A stretch of 13,902 nucleotides of DNA from Victivallales bacterium (GTDB lineage Bacteria > Verrucomicrobiota > Lentisphaeria > Victivallales > JAADHT01), in the NCBI GenBank assembly GCA_016930955.1, contig JAFGFR010000028.1:1-13902 (forward strand). The letters are read 5' to 3'. The translations under genes and the position numbers were made by a program. Below are positions 7,993-13,902 of the stretch, piece by piece. Below the pieces are notes generated by a model. That model was given only the letters and a program-made list of their open reading frames with translations, did not search any database and was not told the origin of the DNA. Each line of letters starts with the position of its first letter. The first letter of the stretch is position 1.

Positions 7993-8024
7993 GAGTCAAT
8001 TTCAAAACTCCCCGTGGCCCTGCG
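7993..8024 (-). repeat. Half copy of the palindromic repeat (copy 3)
   Basis: Positions 7993-8019 match the left arm and start of the GC-rich core of the complete repeat, with GAGTCAA replacing GAGCCAA. The sequence then diverges, and no AGTTTTGAAATTGGCTC right arm follows. A short TGGC/GCCA stem remains at the broken end. The copy lies about 10 nt downstream of the histidine-phosphatase stop codon, in the 169-nt gap before fabD. It appears to be a truncated element. The rest of the gap (7866-7992) shows no gene that I would support. Confidence 0.65.
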
Positions 8025-8034
8025 GCATGCCATC

Positions 8035-8658
8035 TTAGATGCGAGGTAAATTCCCCCAATCTGTCCAGTTGACAAAGCCCGTGCTCAGCTTCCCTCCAGA
8101 AAAGAATATTTGAGTCACCGACGCGTTGTCAACCCGATCAAGCACTATTCCAGGCACCATCGATGCGGCCAGGGCATCCACAGAAGCCCAATGCCCCACA
8201 CAAACTATCCTCTCGAATGGGAACTCGGCGCCAAGAAGCCGGTTCCTGAATATCGCCATCCTTACTTGAACATCTCCGGTACCCTCATTTCTTTCCGGCC
8301 ACCATCTACCCCCGGGATAGTCGCCCTCGATCAAGTCATGCGAAGATGCCTTCTCTGCAAGACTTCTGAACTTTACCTGACCGACAGGGAACCATTCGGC
8401 AGCAAAAAGCTCGTGCAATGAAACCTCAATCCTGACAGACAAAGAATTTTCGGAGGCAATCATTTCAGCGGTCGACAGACAACGCTCGAAGGGGCTCGAA
8501 AGCACAATCGCACCGGAAAGGTCAAAACAGCTCATAAACTCCGCGCACTGTCTCGCCTGGGCATGCCCCAGAGGTGACAGACCCGGATCCCAGCCGGCAA
8601 CTATACCGATGTTACCCAAAGATTCGGCATGCCGCACTAGGTAGAATATCTTGTCCAA
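8035..8658 (-). CDS. Histidine phosphatase superfamily protein (phosphoglycerate-mutase-like)
   Basis: About 207 residues from a TTG start. It belongs to the superfamily that uses a phosphohistidine intermediate. The first motif LVRHAES holds Arg9 and the nucleophile His10; Arg59 lies in SSPFERCLSTAE, Glu83 in SLHELF, and the second His156 in CVGHWASVD. These give the complete catalytic set. The substrate cannot be read from sequence; the family includes phosphoglycerate mutases, sugar and nucleotide phosphatases and protein phosphatases. The TTG at 8658 is chosen because MDKIFYLVRHAE is the normal N-terminus and GGAG (8668-8671) lies nine bases upstream. An ATG at 8727 would add 23 residues, overlap secDF by 37 nt and lack a ribosome site. 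It sits between secDF and fabD without an obvious functional link. Confidence 0.88.
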   Translation of the reverse strand: MDKIFYLVRHAESLGNIGIVAGWDPGLSPLGHAQARQCAEFMSCFDLSGAIVLSSPFERCLSTAEMIASENSLSVRIEVSLHELFAAEWFPVGQVKFRSLAEKASSHDLIEGDYPGGRWWPERNEGTGDVQVRMAIFRNRLLGAEFPFERIVCVGHWASVDALAASMVPGIVLDRVDNASVTQIFFSGGKLSTGFVNWTDWGNLPRI

Positions 8659-8667
8659 AACAAGGAT

Positions 8668-8671
8668 CTCC
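8668..8671 (-). promoter_or_regulatory. Ribosome binding site supporting the TTG start of the phosphatase gene
   Basis: In gene sense GGAG lies nine bases before the TTG at 8658, within the 32-nt gap after the secDF stop. The alternative ATG at 8727 lacks such a site, so this favours the shorter protein. Confidence 0.45.
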
Positions 8672-8690
8672 AGATGTCTGACGATACGCT

Positions 8691-11243
8691 TCAGTCCTTC
8701 AGCCTCGAGCCTATCCGCTTGTGCCATACCGAGACAATCGGGCTAGCTACAAATATCGAGGAGTAGGTCCCGACAACCACGCCTATAGTCATGACCAGGA
8801 CAAAGTCGTTTATCGCCGCAACTCCAGAGACAAGCAGCGCCACAAGGACTATCAAGGTGGTCACGGAAGTCAACACCGTGCGCGACAAGGTCTGGTTGAT
8901 GCTCAGGTTGATTATATCCTTGTAGGACTTGTTTTCCATCAGCGATATATCCTCCCGGACCCGGTCGAAAAGGACAATCGTGTCGTTGATTGAATAACCC
9001 ATGATCGTCAGGAGAGCCGCGATCACGGAAAGCGATATCTCGCCACTCCCGATCCCGGGGACAAATAAACCAAAGGCCATATAAAGCCCTGTGGCCACGA
9101 TGATGTCATGCACAAGCGCGATTATCGCAGCTATCGCAAAGGCAAACTCAAACCTGACCGAGATGTAGATGATTATCCCGATTATGGCCATGAGAATCGC
9201 AACGATGGCCGACCAAGCGAACTGCATCCCGATGAGCGCACCAAGTGACGTTTCACTTCCGTTTATTATTTGGGCGGCGGGGAAACGTTCGACAAGTATG
9301 GCCTCGACCTGCGACTTGATGTCTACATCCTCCACTTCCTCGGAGCTTGCACGCTCCCGCAGGACTATCTCAAGCTTCTCAGATGCAACATCCTGGAGCA
9401 TGTTGGTCTTGTAGGACACCTTTGCGTCGAAGCCGGCGATGTTGAGGGCCTCGGTCACTGCCTGCTGGGATGGGCGGGCGTTTGCGTTGTAGTCGAAGGT
9501 CAGCCTCGTCCCGCCGGTGAAGTCAATGCTGAGCGACCTGCCGCCGAACATCGCGAGCGCGAGCAGAGTAAGCGCCACAAGCGCGATGGAAACGCTGAAC
9601 GCCAGATTCTTCATGGCGAGAAAATTGAACTTGGGCTCAGAGAAAAAGTTCAGCATCCTCATGCTGTCAAACCTGAAAACCCTGTTCAAAATATCAAAAG
9701 ACAGCCTTGTCAGAAAAAGCGAGGTAAACATGCTGGTGATTATGCCTATGGTAAGGGTAACAGCAAAGCCCTTGATCGGCCCGGAGCCCTGCCACATCAG
9801 TATCAAGGCAACAAACAACGTGGTTATGTTCGAGTCGAATATAGTGATGAATGCCCGGCTGTAGCCGTTGTCTATCGCCGTCAGAAGATTCTTCCTGGCC
9901 TTCAGCTCCTCCCGTATCCGCTCGAAGATCAGAACGTTGGCATCCACCGCCATACCTATCGTGAGAACTATACCGGCAATGCCCGGCAGAGTCAGTGTGG
10001 CCTGGAAGGTGGCCATGAAACCCATTATCAGAACAATATTGGCGACAAGCGCGAGATTCGCGATCAGCCCGGCACGCATATAGTACACCAGCATGAAGAC
10101 AACAACAGCGATAAGCCCGTATAATCCTGCCATGGTACCTGTGCGGACGGCTTCGGCACCCAACGTCGGATCCGTCTCGAATATCGCCTCCACCCTCATC
10201 CTCGGCAAATTCCCGCTCATAAGTGCCTTGGATATCCGCGCCGCCTCCTCCTGGGAGAAACGACCTGTGATCTGTGCCCTGCCCTCGGTTATCGCAGTCT
10301 GAAGCACGGGGGCGGAATAAAGTATGTCGTCAAGAACTATCGCCAGCTTGTCGCCAACATGCTTGGTTGTTATCTTGGCGAACTTGTCCGACCCGGGCGG
10401 GGTGAAGGTCAAAGATATGAACCGCTGACCGAAGCTGTCAATGTTCACATATGCCGCAGCAATGTTTCCACGCCCCCTCATCTCCGGACGTTTCCTTACA
10501 ATATACGCAAGCTCCTCGGCACTCTCGTGACGCTCACTCTTCGCCAGCTCCATGACCATGTAACCCTCGGGCGGGGTAAAGCTACGGGGATCCTGTAGAT
10601 ACTTCCGCACAAGCGAGTTGTTGTCCTTATGCACAAGCTTGAACTCAAGCCTCGCCGACATCGTCAGCATCTCGCGTATCGCATTGATCTCGTCCTTCGA
10701 GACCGTAGGAACCTTCAGCGTGACATAACTGTCCCCCATCGGCGCTATCTCCGACTCGAATATGTTCTCGCTTTCAAGCCTATTGCGCAATACCTCTATT
10801 GCTGTCTCACGTTGCGTATCGAATGGAATGGATATCTTGTTGCCGTCGCTGTCCTCTATCTCCGCGTCAGGCACCACCTCCAACACAAACTCGACACCTC
10901 CATGCAGATCAAGACCCAGCCTTATCGAGCTGGACGCCTGCTGTTTCACATACCCGATGATGTCTTTGTTGCCCGTGGCGGCCTTCAGAGGGATGTACTT
11001 GGCAAGGTCAGTCCCCAGCTTCCTTGATGCCCTCTCCATCGCAATCGATGGAAAAACGTTGTCCTGAACCTCAAGCTCTCGGGCAAGCTCCATGGTCTGC
11101 TCTAGCGTGTCGTCTTGGGTGCTGCTCAACTTCAGGAAAGTCTCATAAAAGTCAAGCGGCTTCAAAGGATATATCGAGGACGCAAATACCGCGACGATAA
11201 CAACCGCGACTACCGTCCTGAGCATGAAAGGCTTCTTATTCAT
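8691..11243 (-). CDS. secDF: Fused protein translocase subunit SecDF
   Basis: 850 residues joining SecD (about 1-525) and SecF (about 540-850), the proton-driven accessory of the Sec translocon that pulls exported proteins across the membrane. The SecD half has a first membrane segment (about 9-26), the LGLDLHGGVEF motif (109-119), a large periplasmic region (about 120-365) and five membrane segments, including GIVLTIGMAVDANVLIFERIREE (the conserved Asp434). The SecF half begins with a membrane segment (about 546-566), then SIDFTGGTRL (572-581), a shorter periplasmic domain, and membrane segments with LVHDIIV and GYSINDTIVLFDRVRED. Fused SecDF occurs in Bacillus and several other phyla; E. 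coli has two genes. The ATG at 11243 overlaps the yajC end by eight bases, with GGAG (11251-11254) seven bases upstream. A TTG at 11264 is the alternative. Confidence 0.96.
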   Translation of the reverse strand: MNKKPFMLRTVVAVVIVAVFASSIYPLKPLDFYETFLKLSSTQDDTLEQTMELARELEVQDNVFPSIAMERASRKLGTDLAKYIPLKAATGNKDIIGYVKQQASSSIRLGLDLHGGVEFVLEVVPDAEIEDSDGNKISIPFDTQRETAIEVLRNRLESENIFESEIAPMGDSYVTLKVPTVSKDEINAIREMLTMSARLEFKLVHKDNNSLVRKYLQDPRSFTPPEGYMVMELAKSERHESAEELAYIVRKRPEMRGRGNIAAAYVNIDSFGQRFISLTFTPPGSDKFAKITTKHVGDKLAIVLDDILYSAPVLQTAITEGRAQITGRFSQEEAARISKALMSGNLPRMRVEAIFETDPTLGAEAVRTGTMAGLYGLIAVVVFMLVYYMRAGLIANLALVANIVLIMGFMATFQATLTLPGIAGIVLTIGMAVDANVLIFERIREELKARKNLLTAIDNGYSRAFITIFDSNITTLFVALILMWQGSGPIKGFAVTLTIGIITSMFTSLFLTRLSFDILNRVFRFDSMRMLNFFSEPKFNFLAMKNLAFSVSIALVALTLLALAMFGGRSLSIDFTGGTRLTFDYNANARPSQQAVTEALNIAGFDAKVSYKTNMLQDVASEKLEIVLRERASSEEVEDVDIKSQVEAILVERFPAAQIINGSETSLGALIGMQFAWSAIVAILMAIIGIIIYISVRFEFAFAIAAIIALVHDIIVATGLYMAFGLFVPGIGSGEISLSVIAALLTIMGYSINDTIVLFDRVREDISLMENKSYKDIINLSINQTLSRTVLTSVTTLIVLVALLVSGVAAINDFVLVMTIGVVVGTYSSIFVASPIVSVWHKRIGSRLKD

Positions 11244-11559
11244 CCGTTTTCTCCACCTGGACAACCGCGCCTATACCGCTCTGGACGATCTCGATCTCAA
11301 CCTTCTCGGCCACCTTTACCATAAAAGTCTTGTCCTTGACCTTCGTCACCACAGCCTTTATCCCGCCGTTAGTCACAACCTCGTCGCCTACCTTTATCCG
11401 CTTAATCATCTCCTTGCGCTGATCAGCCTGCTTCTTCTGCGACCTGAAAAGAAAAAACATCATAATAAGCAACAGGAAAATCGGCATGCCACCTATAAGC
11501 CAGTTCGGCCTCTCGGCCCCAGCCGCAGCCCCCTGCGCCAAAATAATCAAACCTTGCAT
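11236..11559 (-). CDS. yajC: Preprotein translocase subunit YajC
   Basis: About 107 residues with one membrane segment near the N-terminus (PIFLLLIMMFFLFRSQ). A basic, charged stretch and the conserved YajC core (KVGDEVVTNGGIKAVVTKV) follow. YajC associates with SecDF at the Sec translocon; a yajC-secD-secF unit is a widespread arrangement. The end overlaps the secDF start by eight bases. The start is uncertain. ATG 11559 has AGAGG ten bases upstream. A GTG at 11568, three codons longer, overlaps the stop of the candidate leader ORF as GTGA. The protein is little changed either way. Confidence 0.93.
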   Translation of the reverse strand: MQGLIILAQGAAAGAERPNWLIGGMPIFLLLIMMFFLFRSQKKQADQRKEMIKRIKVGDEVVTNGGIKAVVTKVKDKTFMVKVAEKVEIEIVQSGIGAVVQVEKTDE

Positions 11560-11564
11560 ATCAT

Positions 11565-11702
11565 TCACGCCTCTTTAAATGTGTTTCTCAAGCCCGACAT
11601 CTCAAATTCCATCTCTGTTTCGGCAAAGCCGAGGCAATCGCCGTTCCAGTCAGAGAACGGGCAATGTACATCAAAATCAGACAATGGCAAACCCTCTAGC
11701 AT
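11565..11702 (-). CDS. Possible 45-residue leader ORF upstream of yajC
   Basis: An ATG at 11702 opens a 45-codon ORF ending in TGA at 11565. It has GGGGA (11710-11714) seven bases upstream. Its stop overlaps a possible yajC GTG start as GTGA and lies five bases before the yajC ATG. The peptide starts MLEGLPLSDFDVHC, is acidic, and has two Cys (14 and 23) and one Trp (19). I recognise no domain, signal peptide or membrane segment. Two short hairpins fall within it. It could be a translated leader that couples to yajC, part of a dispersed repeat, a remnant of an older gene, or chance. A small ORF before a secretion gene recalls monitoring peptides such as SecM or VemP, but no signal sequence is seen, so that comparison is weak. 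Confidence 0.3.
   Translation of the reverse strand: MLEGLPLSDFDVHCPFSDWNGDCLGFAETEMEFEMSGLRNTFKEA
11620..11660 (-). other. Two short hairpins in the yajC leader
   Basis: Positions 11641-11660 form CCGTTC / GAACGG with an eight-base loop. Positions 11620-11632 form TCGGC-TTT-GCCGA. In transcript order they lie about 80-100 and 60-70 nt before the yajC ATG. Neither is followed by a T-run, so they do not look like terminators. They are seen directly; function is unknown. Confidence 0.35.
11663..11690 (-). promoter_or_regulatory. Weak candidate sigma-70-type promoter for yajC-secDF
   Basis: In gene sense TTGCCA (11690-11685) is separated by 16 bases from TACATT (11668-11663), matching the -35 and -10 consensus at five and four positions. 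It would give a 5' leader of about 95 nt. It lies inside the candidate leader ORF, so a transcript from here could not carry that full ORF. Only one of the two may be real. Confidence 0.22.
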
Positions 11703-11730
11703 ATAAAAATCCCCGGGGTGTCCTTTTTAT
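11703..11730 (-). terminator. Possible terminator-like A-tract/GC/T-tract structure
   Basis: In gene sense ATAAAAA, a GC-rich stretch with CCCCGGGG, and TTTTTAT follow one another; the outer seven bases on each side are complementary. It lies between the transporter genes and yajC, where a terminator is expected. The GC core folds poorly (CCCCGGGG leaves too little loop), so the case is weak. It may instead simply surround the ribosome site of the candidate leader ORF. Confidence 0.2.
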
Positions 11731-11739
11731 CTGATCGGA

Positions 11740-11813
11740 GAGCCAATTCCAAAACTCCCCGTGAGCCGCGTCGGGAGCGCAGGCGCAGCCACGGATAGTT
11801 TTGAAATCGGCTC
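11740..11813 (-). repeat. Complete palindromic intergenic repeat (copy 4)
   Basis: A 74-base inverted repeat with arms of about 30 bases, from GAGCCAATTCCAAAACT at the left to AGTTTTGAAATCGGCTC at the right. The GC-rich centre is longer than in copy 5. It begins five bases after the permease stop. In minus-strand RNA the arm differences at arm positions 6, 10 and 19, plus one in the inner stem, are G:U pairs. One A:G mismatch (arm position 18) is shared with copy 5, and one base is bulged. There is no T-run, so it is not a standard intrinsic terminator. It may stabilise or process the transporter mRNA. Confidence 0.85.
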
Positions 11814-11818
11814 AAAGG

Positions 11819-12778
11819 TCATTGCTTTTTCCAGTGTCGGCAACGGAGTGCGTCCACCGCGACGGCTGTGACAATTATGCAGCCCGTGACAATTTCCTGG
11901 ACCCAGTTCGGGAGTCCCATTTTAGTGCAACCATTAGAAACGACCGTCATAATGAAAGCTCCGATGATAGTCCCCGCCACAGAGCCCTGTCCGCCCGCAA
12001 GGCTGGCACCGCCAATCACTACTGCAGCAATAACACTCAGCTCCATCCCGGTGGCGGTGGTGGGGTCGCCTACGGTAAGATACGAGAACTGCAGCACACC
12101 GGCCAGCCCAGCAAATGCCGCGCCGCAAACGTAGATCATGATCTTCGTCCTCTCAATGCCGATCCCGCACAATCTGGCCGTCTGCTCGTTCGAGCCGATG
12201 GCGAAAATATAACGACCAAAACGGGTATAACGCAACACCGCAGACAACAGCAGGGCGAGAACCAGCAGCATCCATACGCCAGTGGGCAGCAATCGCCACT
12301 TCTGACCGTCACCAAGAGACTGCAGCAATGTGTTGAGCCAAGTCGAACGCGCCGTGACCATTGTCTCGCCTGCTAGGCCCTTTGCGAGTCCTCGCAGCGC
12401 ACCCCATGCTCCCAGTGTGACAATGAACGGAGCAAGCCTGCCCTTAGCAACCAGCAGTCCAATGAGCAGTCCGCATGACGCGCCGGCGACAACACCACCG
12501 GCGGCGGCCAACACAGGCGGCGACCCGGCATTGAGCAACAAAGCAACCACCACCGTGCACAACGCGATATTCGAGCCCACCGAAAGGTCTATGCCGCCGG
12601 AGATTATTATCAAGGTCATCCCCAGGGCCGCCATCGCCACAACCGTGGTCTGCAGCAACATGATCTCGGCGTTTCTCCATGTCAGAAAGGTCTGAGGACG
12701 CAACACGCTGAAAAGCAGCAGAACAAGCACAAGGCCGAGCAAAGGACCCAGACGGGCAAGATAAAATTTCCAGTCCAT
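11819..12778 (-). CDS. Sugar ABC transporter permease (RbsC-like, CUT2 family)
   Basis: A 319-residue integral membrane protein of the BPD_transp_2 type, with about eight to ten hydrophobic segments. Family motifs are GMTLIIISGGIDLSVGS (53-69), PFIVTLG (117-123), GRYIFAIGSNEQTARLCGI (189-207), VIAAVVIGGASLAGGQGS (249-266) and a GTIIGAFIM segment. It forms the membrane channel for a periplasmic-binding-protein-dependent importer of ribose, galactose, xylose or a similar sugar; the exact substrate cannot be read. It follows the matching ATPase gene after 70 nt. The start at 12778 (MDWKFYLARLGPLLG) fits the family. An upstream in-frame reading to 12880 only translates the repeat and the end of the ATPase gene. 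The ribosome site lies inside repeat copy 5. The sugar-binding protein gene is not in the window. Confidence 0.93.
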   Translation of the reverse strand: MDWKFYLARLGPLLGLVLVLLLFSVLRPQTFLTWRNAEIMLLQTTVVAMAALGMTLIIISGGIDLSVGSNIALCTVVVALLLNAGSPPVLAAAGGVVAGASCGLLIGLLVAKGRLAPFIVTLGAWGALRGLAKGLAGETMVTARSTWLNTLLQSLGDGQKWRLLPTGVWMLLVLALLLSAVLRYTRFGRYIFAIGSNEQTARLCGIGIERTKIMIYVCGAAFAGLAGVLQFSYLTVGDPTTATGMELSVIAAVVIGGASLAGGQGSVAGTIIGAFIMTVVSNGCTKMGLPNWVQEIVTGCIIVTAVAVDALRCRHWKKQ

Positions 12779-12779
12779 A

Positions 12780-12837
12780 GAGCCAACTCCAAAACTCCCC
12801 GTGGCCGCGCGGCCACGGGTAGTTTTGAAATTGGCTC
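12780..12837 (-). repeat. Complete palindromic intergenic repeat (copy 5) next to the permease start
   Basis: A 58-base near-perfect palindrome. The right arm reads AGTTTTGAAATTGGCTC and the left arm GAGCCAACTCCAAAACT, around a GC core GTGGCCGCGCGGCCAC. In minus-strand RNA it folds into a stem of about 27 bp with a four-base loop, two G:U pairs and one A:G mismatch. The same arm differences are C:A and C:T mismatches on the other strand. It begins 11 nt after the ATPase stop and ends one base before the permease start codon. It therefore fills almost the whole 70-nt gap. Confidence 0.88.
12787..12790 (-). promoter_or_regulatory. Shine-Dalgarno sequence of the permease inside the repeat hairpin
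   Basis: In gene sense GGAG lies eight bases before the permease ATG at 12778 and within the 3' arm of repeat copy 5. The equivalent positions read GGAA in copy 4 and GAAA in copy 3, so the GGAG is particular to this copy. When the hairpin is formed this site is base-paired. Confidence 0.5.
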
Positions 12838-12848
12838 CTCTAAAACAA

Positions 12849-13902
12849 TCATGACCCCGTGGCCTCGAGCATGATCTCATGCTCGTTTGTCTGTTCCGTC
12901 AGGCGCGGAGTGCCGAGCCTGCCCTTGCGCATCACCGCAACCCTGTCGCATATGCCCATCAGCTCAGGGAGGTAGCTGCTGACAATTATTATCGATTTAC
13001 CCAAGGAAGCCAACTGCTCAATAATCGCGTAGATCATCGCCTTGGCCCCGACATCTATACCCCGCGTAGGCTCGTCCAGAAGCAGGACGTCAACATCATG
13101 GTGAAGCAGCCTTGCGATTGCCACCTTCTGCTGGTTCCCGCCGGAAAGGCTCACCATCTGCTGCCACGGACCCTGACAACGGATCGCCATGTCCTTTATC
13201 CATTTCTCAGCCCTCGCGGCACGGCTTGCCGGAGTCTCGAACATCGGGGTCTTCGACATCGTAATGTTGTCAGCGAGACTCAACGATAACGCCAGCCCTT
13301 CGTTCTTGCGATCCTCGCTAAGCATGCCCATTCCCTGCCGCAGGCGTTTTCCCGGTGCAGCCGGGCCAGTGTATGCAGCAAACTTTATCCACCCGCAGAC
13401 TATCGGCCTGAGGCCAAATATCGTCTCGAGCATCTCGGTTCTTCCAGCACCGACGAGGCCGGCAATGCCAAGCACCTCGCCACGGCACAGCGAAAAGCCG
13501 GCATCAAGGGGTTTCCCGTGCCCGGCAAGCCCCTCAACATGCAATATCTCCTCCCCTCGATTACGATGCGACCGTGGATATAGCTGATCCACCGAACGAC
13601 CAACCATCAGCTCGACAATCCTGTCGTGCCCAAAACCAGCGGATTCGCCGCCTCCGACACTGCGACCGTCGCGCAAAACAACAAAACGGTCGGATATGGT
13701 CGTGACCTCCTCTAAAAAATGCGAGATATAGATGATCGCATGCCCCTTCCCCCTCAGCCGCATGATCAGAGAAAACAAAGCCTCAGCGTCACGCGACGTG
13801 AGGCTGCTCGTCGGCTCGTCAAGAACCAGAAGTCTACACCCCACCGCCACCGCCCTGCCAACTTCAACCAGCTGCTGCTCGGCCAGCGACAACTCACCAA
13901 CG
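12849..13902 (-). CDS. Sugar ABC transporter ATP-binding protein, N-terminus beyond the window
   Basis: The 350 C-terminal residues of a tandem-domain ABC ATPase of the RbsA/MglA/XylG type, which powers CUT2 sugar import from the cytoplasmic side. The reading frame is open to the right edge; the codon at 13892 is an internal Leu, not a start. The first domain is present from its signature (VGELSLAEQQLVEV) through Walker B (LLVLDEPTSSLT) and the H-loop (YISHFLEEV). The second domain is complete: P-loop GLVGAGRTE with Arg where canonical domains have Lys, MLSEDRKNEGL, signature SLSGGNQQKVAIARLL, Walker B VLLLDEPTRGIDVGAK, and SSYLPEL where a His switch would stand. These degenerate second-site residues are normal for this family. 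About 150 N-terminal residues, including the first Walker A, are missing by truncation. The permease follows after 70 nt. Confidence 0.94.
   Translation of the reverse strand, partial: VGELSLAEQQLVEVGRAVAVGCRLLVLDEPTSSLTSRDAEALFSLIMRLRGKGHAIIYISHFLEEVTTISDRFVVLRDGRSVGGGESAGFGHDRIVELMVGRSVDQLYPRSHRNRGEEILHVEGLAGHGKPLDAGFSLCRGEVLGIAGLVGAGRTEMLETIFGLRPIVCGWIKFAAYTGPAAPGKRLRQGMGMLSEDRKNEGLALSLSLADNITMSKTPMFETPASRAARAEKWIKDMAIRCQGPWQQMVSLSGGNQQKVAIARLLHHDVDVLLLDEPTRGIDVGAKAMIYAIIEQLASLGKSIIIVSSYLPELMGICDRVAVMRKGRLGTPRLTEQTNEHEIMLEATGS

Noticed and set aside
7862..8059. Minus-strand ORF of 65 codons across the fabD-phosphatase gap
   Set aside because: It translates the half repeat and overlaps both neighbours at its ends. 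It has no recognisable domain and no clear ribosome site.
9270..10124. Plus-strand ORF of 284 codons opposite secDF
   Set aside because: The composition (many Gln, Arg, His, Gly) and the lack of motifs fit an antisense shadow of the strongly supported SecDF gene.
11740..12837. Repeat pair as a CRISPR array or insertion-sequence ends
   Set aside because: The copies are single hairpins about 1 kb apart around a permease gene. There are no regular spacers, no transposase and no clear target-site duplication.
12779..12880. N-terminal extension of the permease from an in-frame start at 12880
   Set aside because: It would translate the repeat hairpin and the end of the ATPase gene. The family N-terminus begins at MDWKF, and a ribosome site lies eight bases before that ATG.
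12849..13902. Degenerate P-loop (GRTE) and missing H-loop His in the second ATPase domain as signs of a dead transporter
   Set aside because: These are normal features of the second nucleotide-binding domain in RbsA/MglA-type proteins.

Overview
All supported genes lie on the minus strand, so the window is transcribed from right to left. It is a dense bacterial housekeeping segment of moderately high GC. The layout points to a Gram-negative-type bacterium, possibly of the Planctomycetes-Verrucomicrobia-Lentisphaerae-Kiritimatiellota group. The reasons are the SecD-SecF fusion, the phoH / 7TM-HD phosphodiesterase / ybeY run, a YbeY whose third metal ligand reads as Asp, and a LysM lipoprotein. 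This placement is inference; no rRNA or other decisive marker is present.

Layout in transcription order. (1) 13902-11819: the 3' part of a CUT2-type sugar ABC transporter, with an ATPase cut by the window edge followed by an RbsC-like permease. (2) 11702-11565: a possible 45-residue leader ORF that overlaps a possible yajC GTG start by four bases. (3) 11559-8691: yajC and a fused secDF, the Sec translocon accessory module. (4) 8658-8035: a histidine-phosphatase-superfamily protein. (5) 7865-4414: the fatty-acid synthesis cluster fabD-fabG-acpP-fabF, without fabH or plsX in view. (6) 4374-3907: a small LysM lipoprotein. (7) 3860-48: phoH, a PgpH/YqfF-type membrane HD phosphodiesterase and ybeY. 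Here phoH and the phosphodiesterase gene overlap by ATGA, and ybeY starts about 77 nt inside the phosphodiesterase gene.

The most unusual signal is a small family of palindromic intergenic repeats with termini close to GAGCCAATTTCAAAACT. Two complete hairpins (11740-11813 and 12780-12837) bracket the permease gene. Three reduced or degenerate copies lie at 6-31, 6910-6926 and 7993-8024. All five sit within about 25 nt downstream of a stop codon and share one orientation. In the two complete copies nearly every difference between the arms is a G:U pair in minus-strand (gene-sense) RNA but a C:A mismatch on the other strand. This suggests selection on, or activity as, an RNA structure in the transcript. 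One copy ends two bases before the permease start and carries that gene's best Shine-Dalgarno sequence.

Together the genes cover sugar uptake, protein export, membrane lipid synthesis, cyclic-dinucleotide turnover and rRNA maturation/ribosome quality control. No phage genes, transposase, CRISPR array, tRNA or rRNA gene was found. No gene-free stretch exceeds 300 nt; the longest gap is 11560-11818, which holds the candidate leader ORF and one complete repeat.
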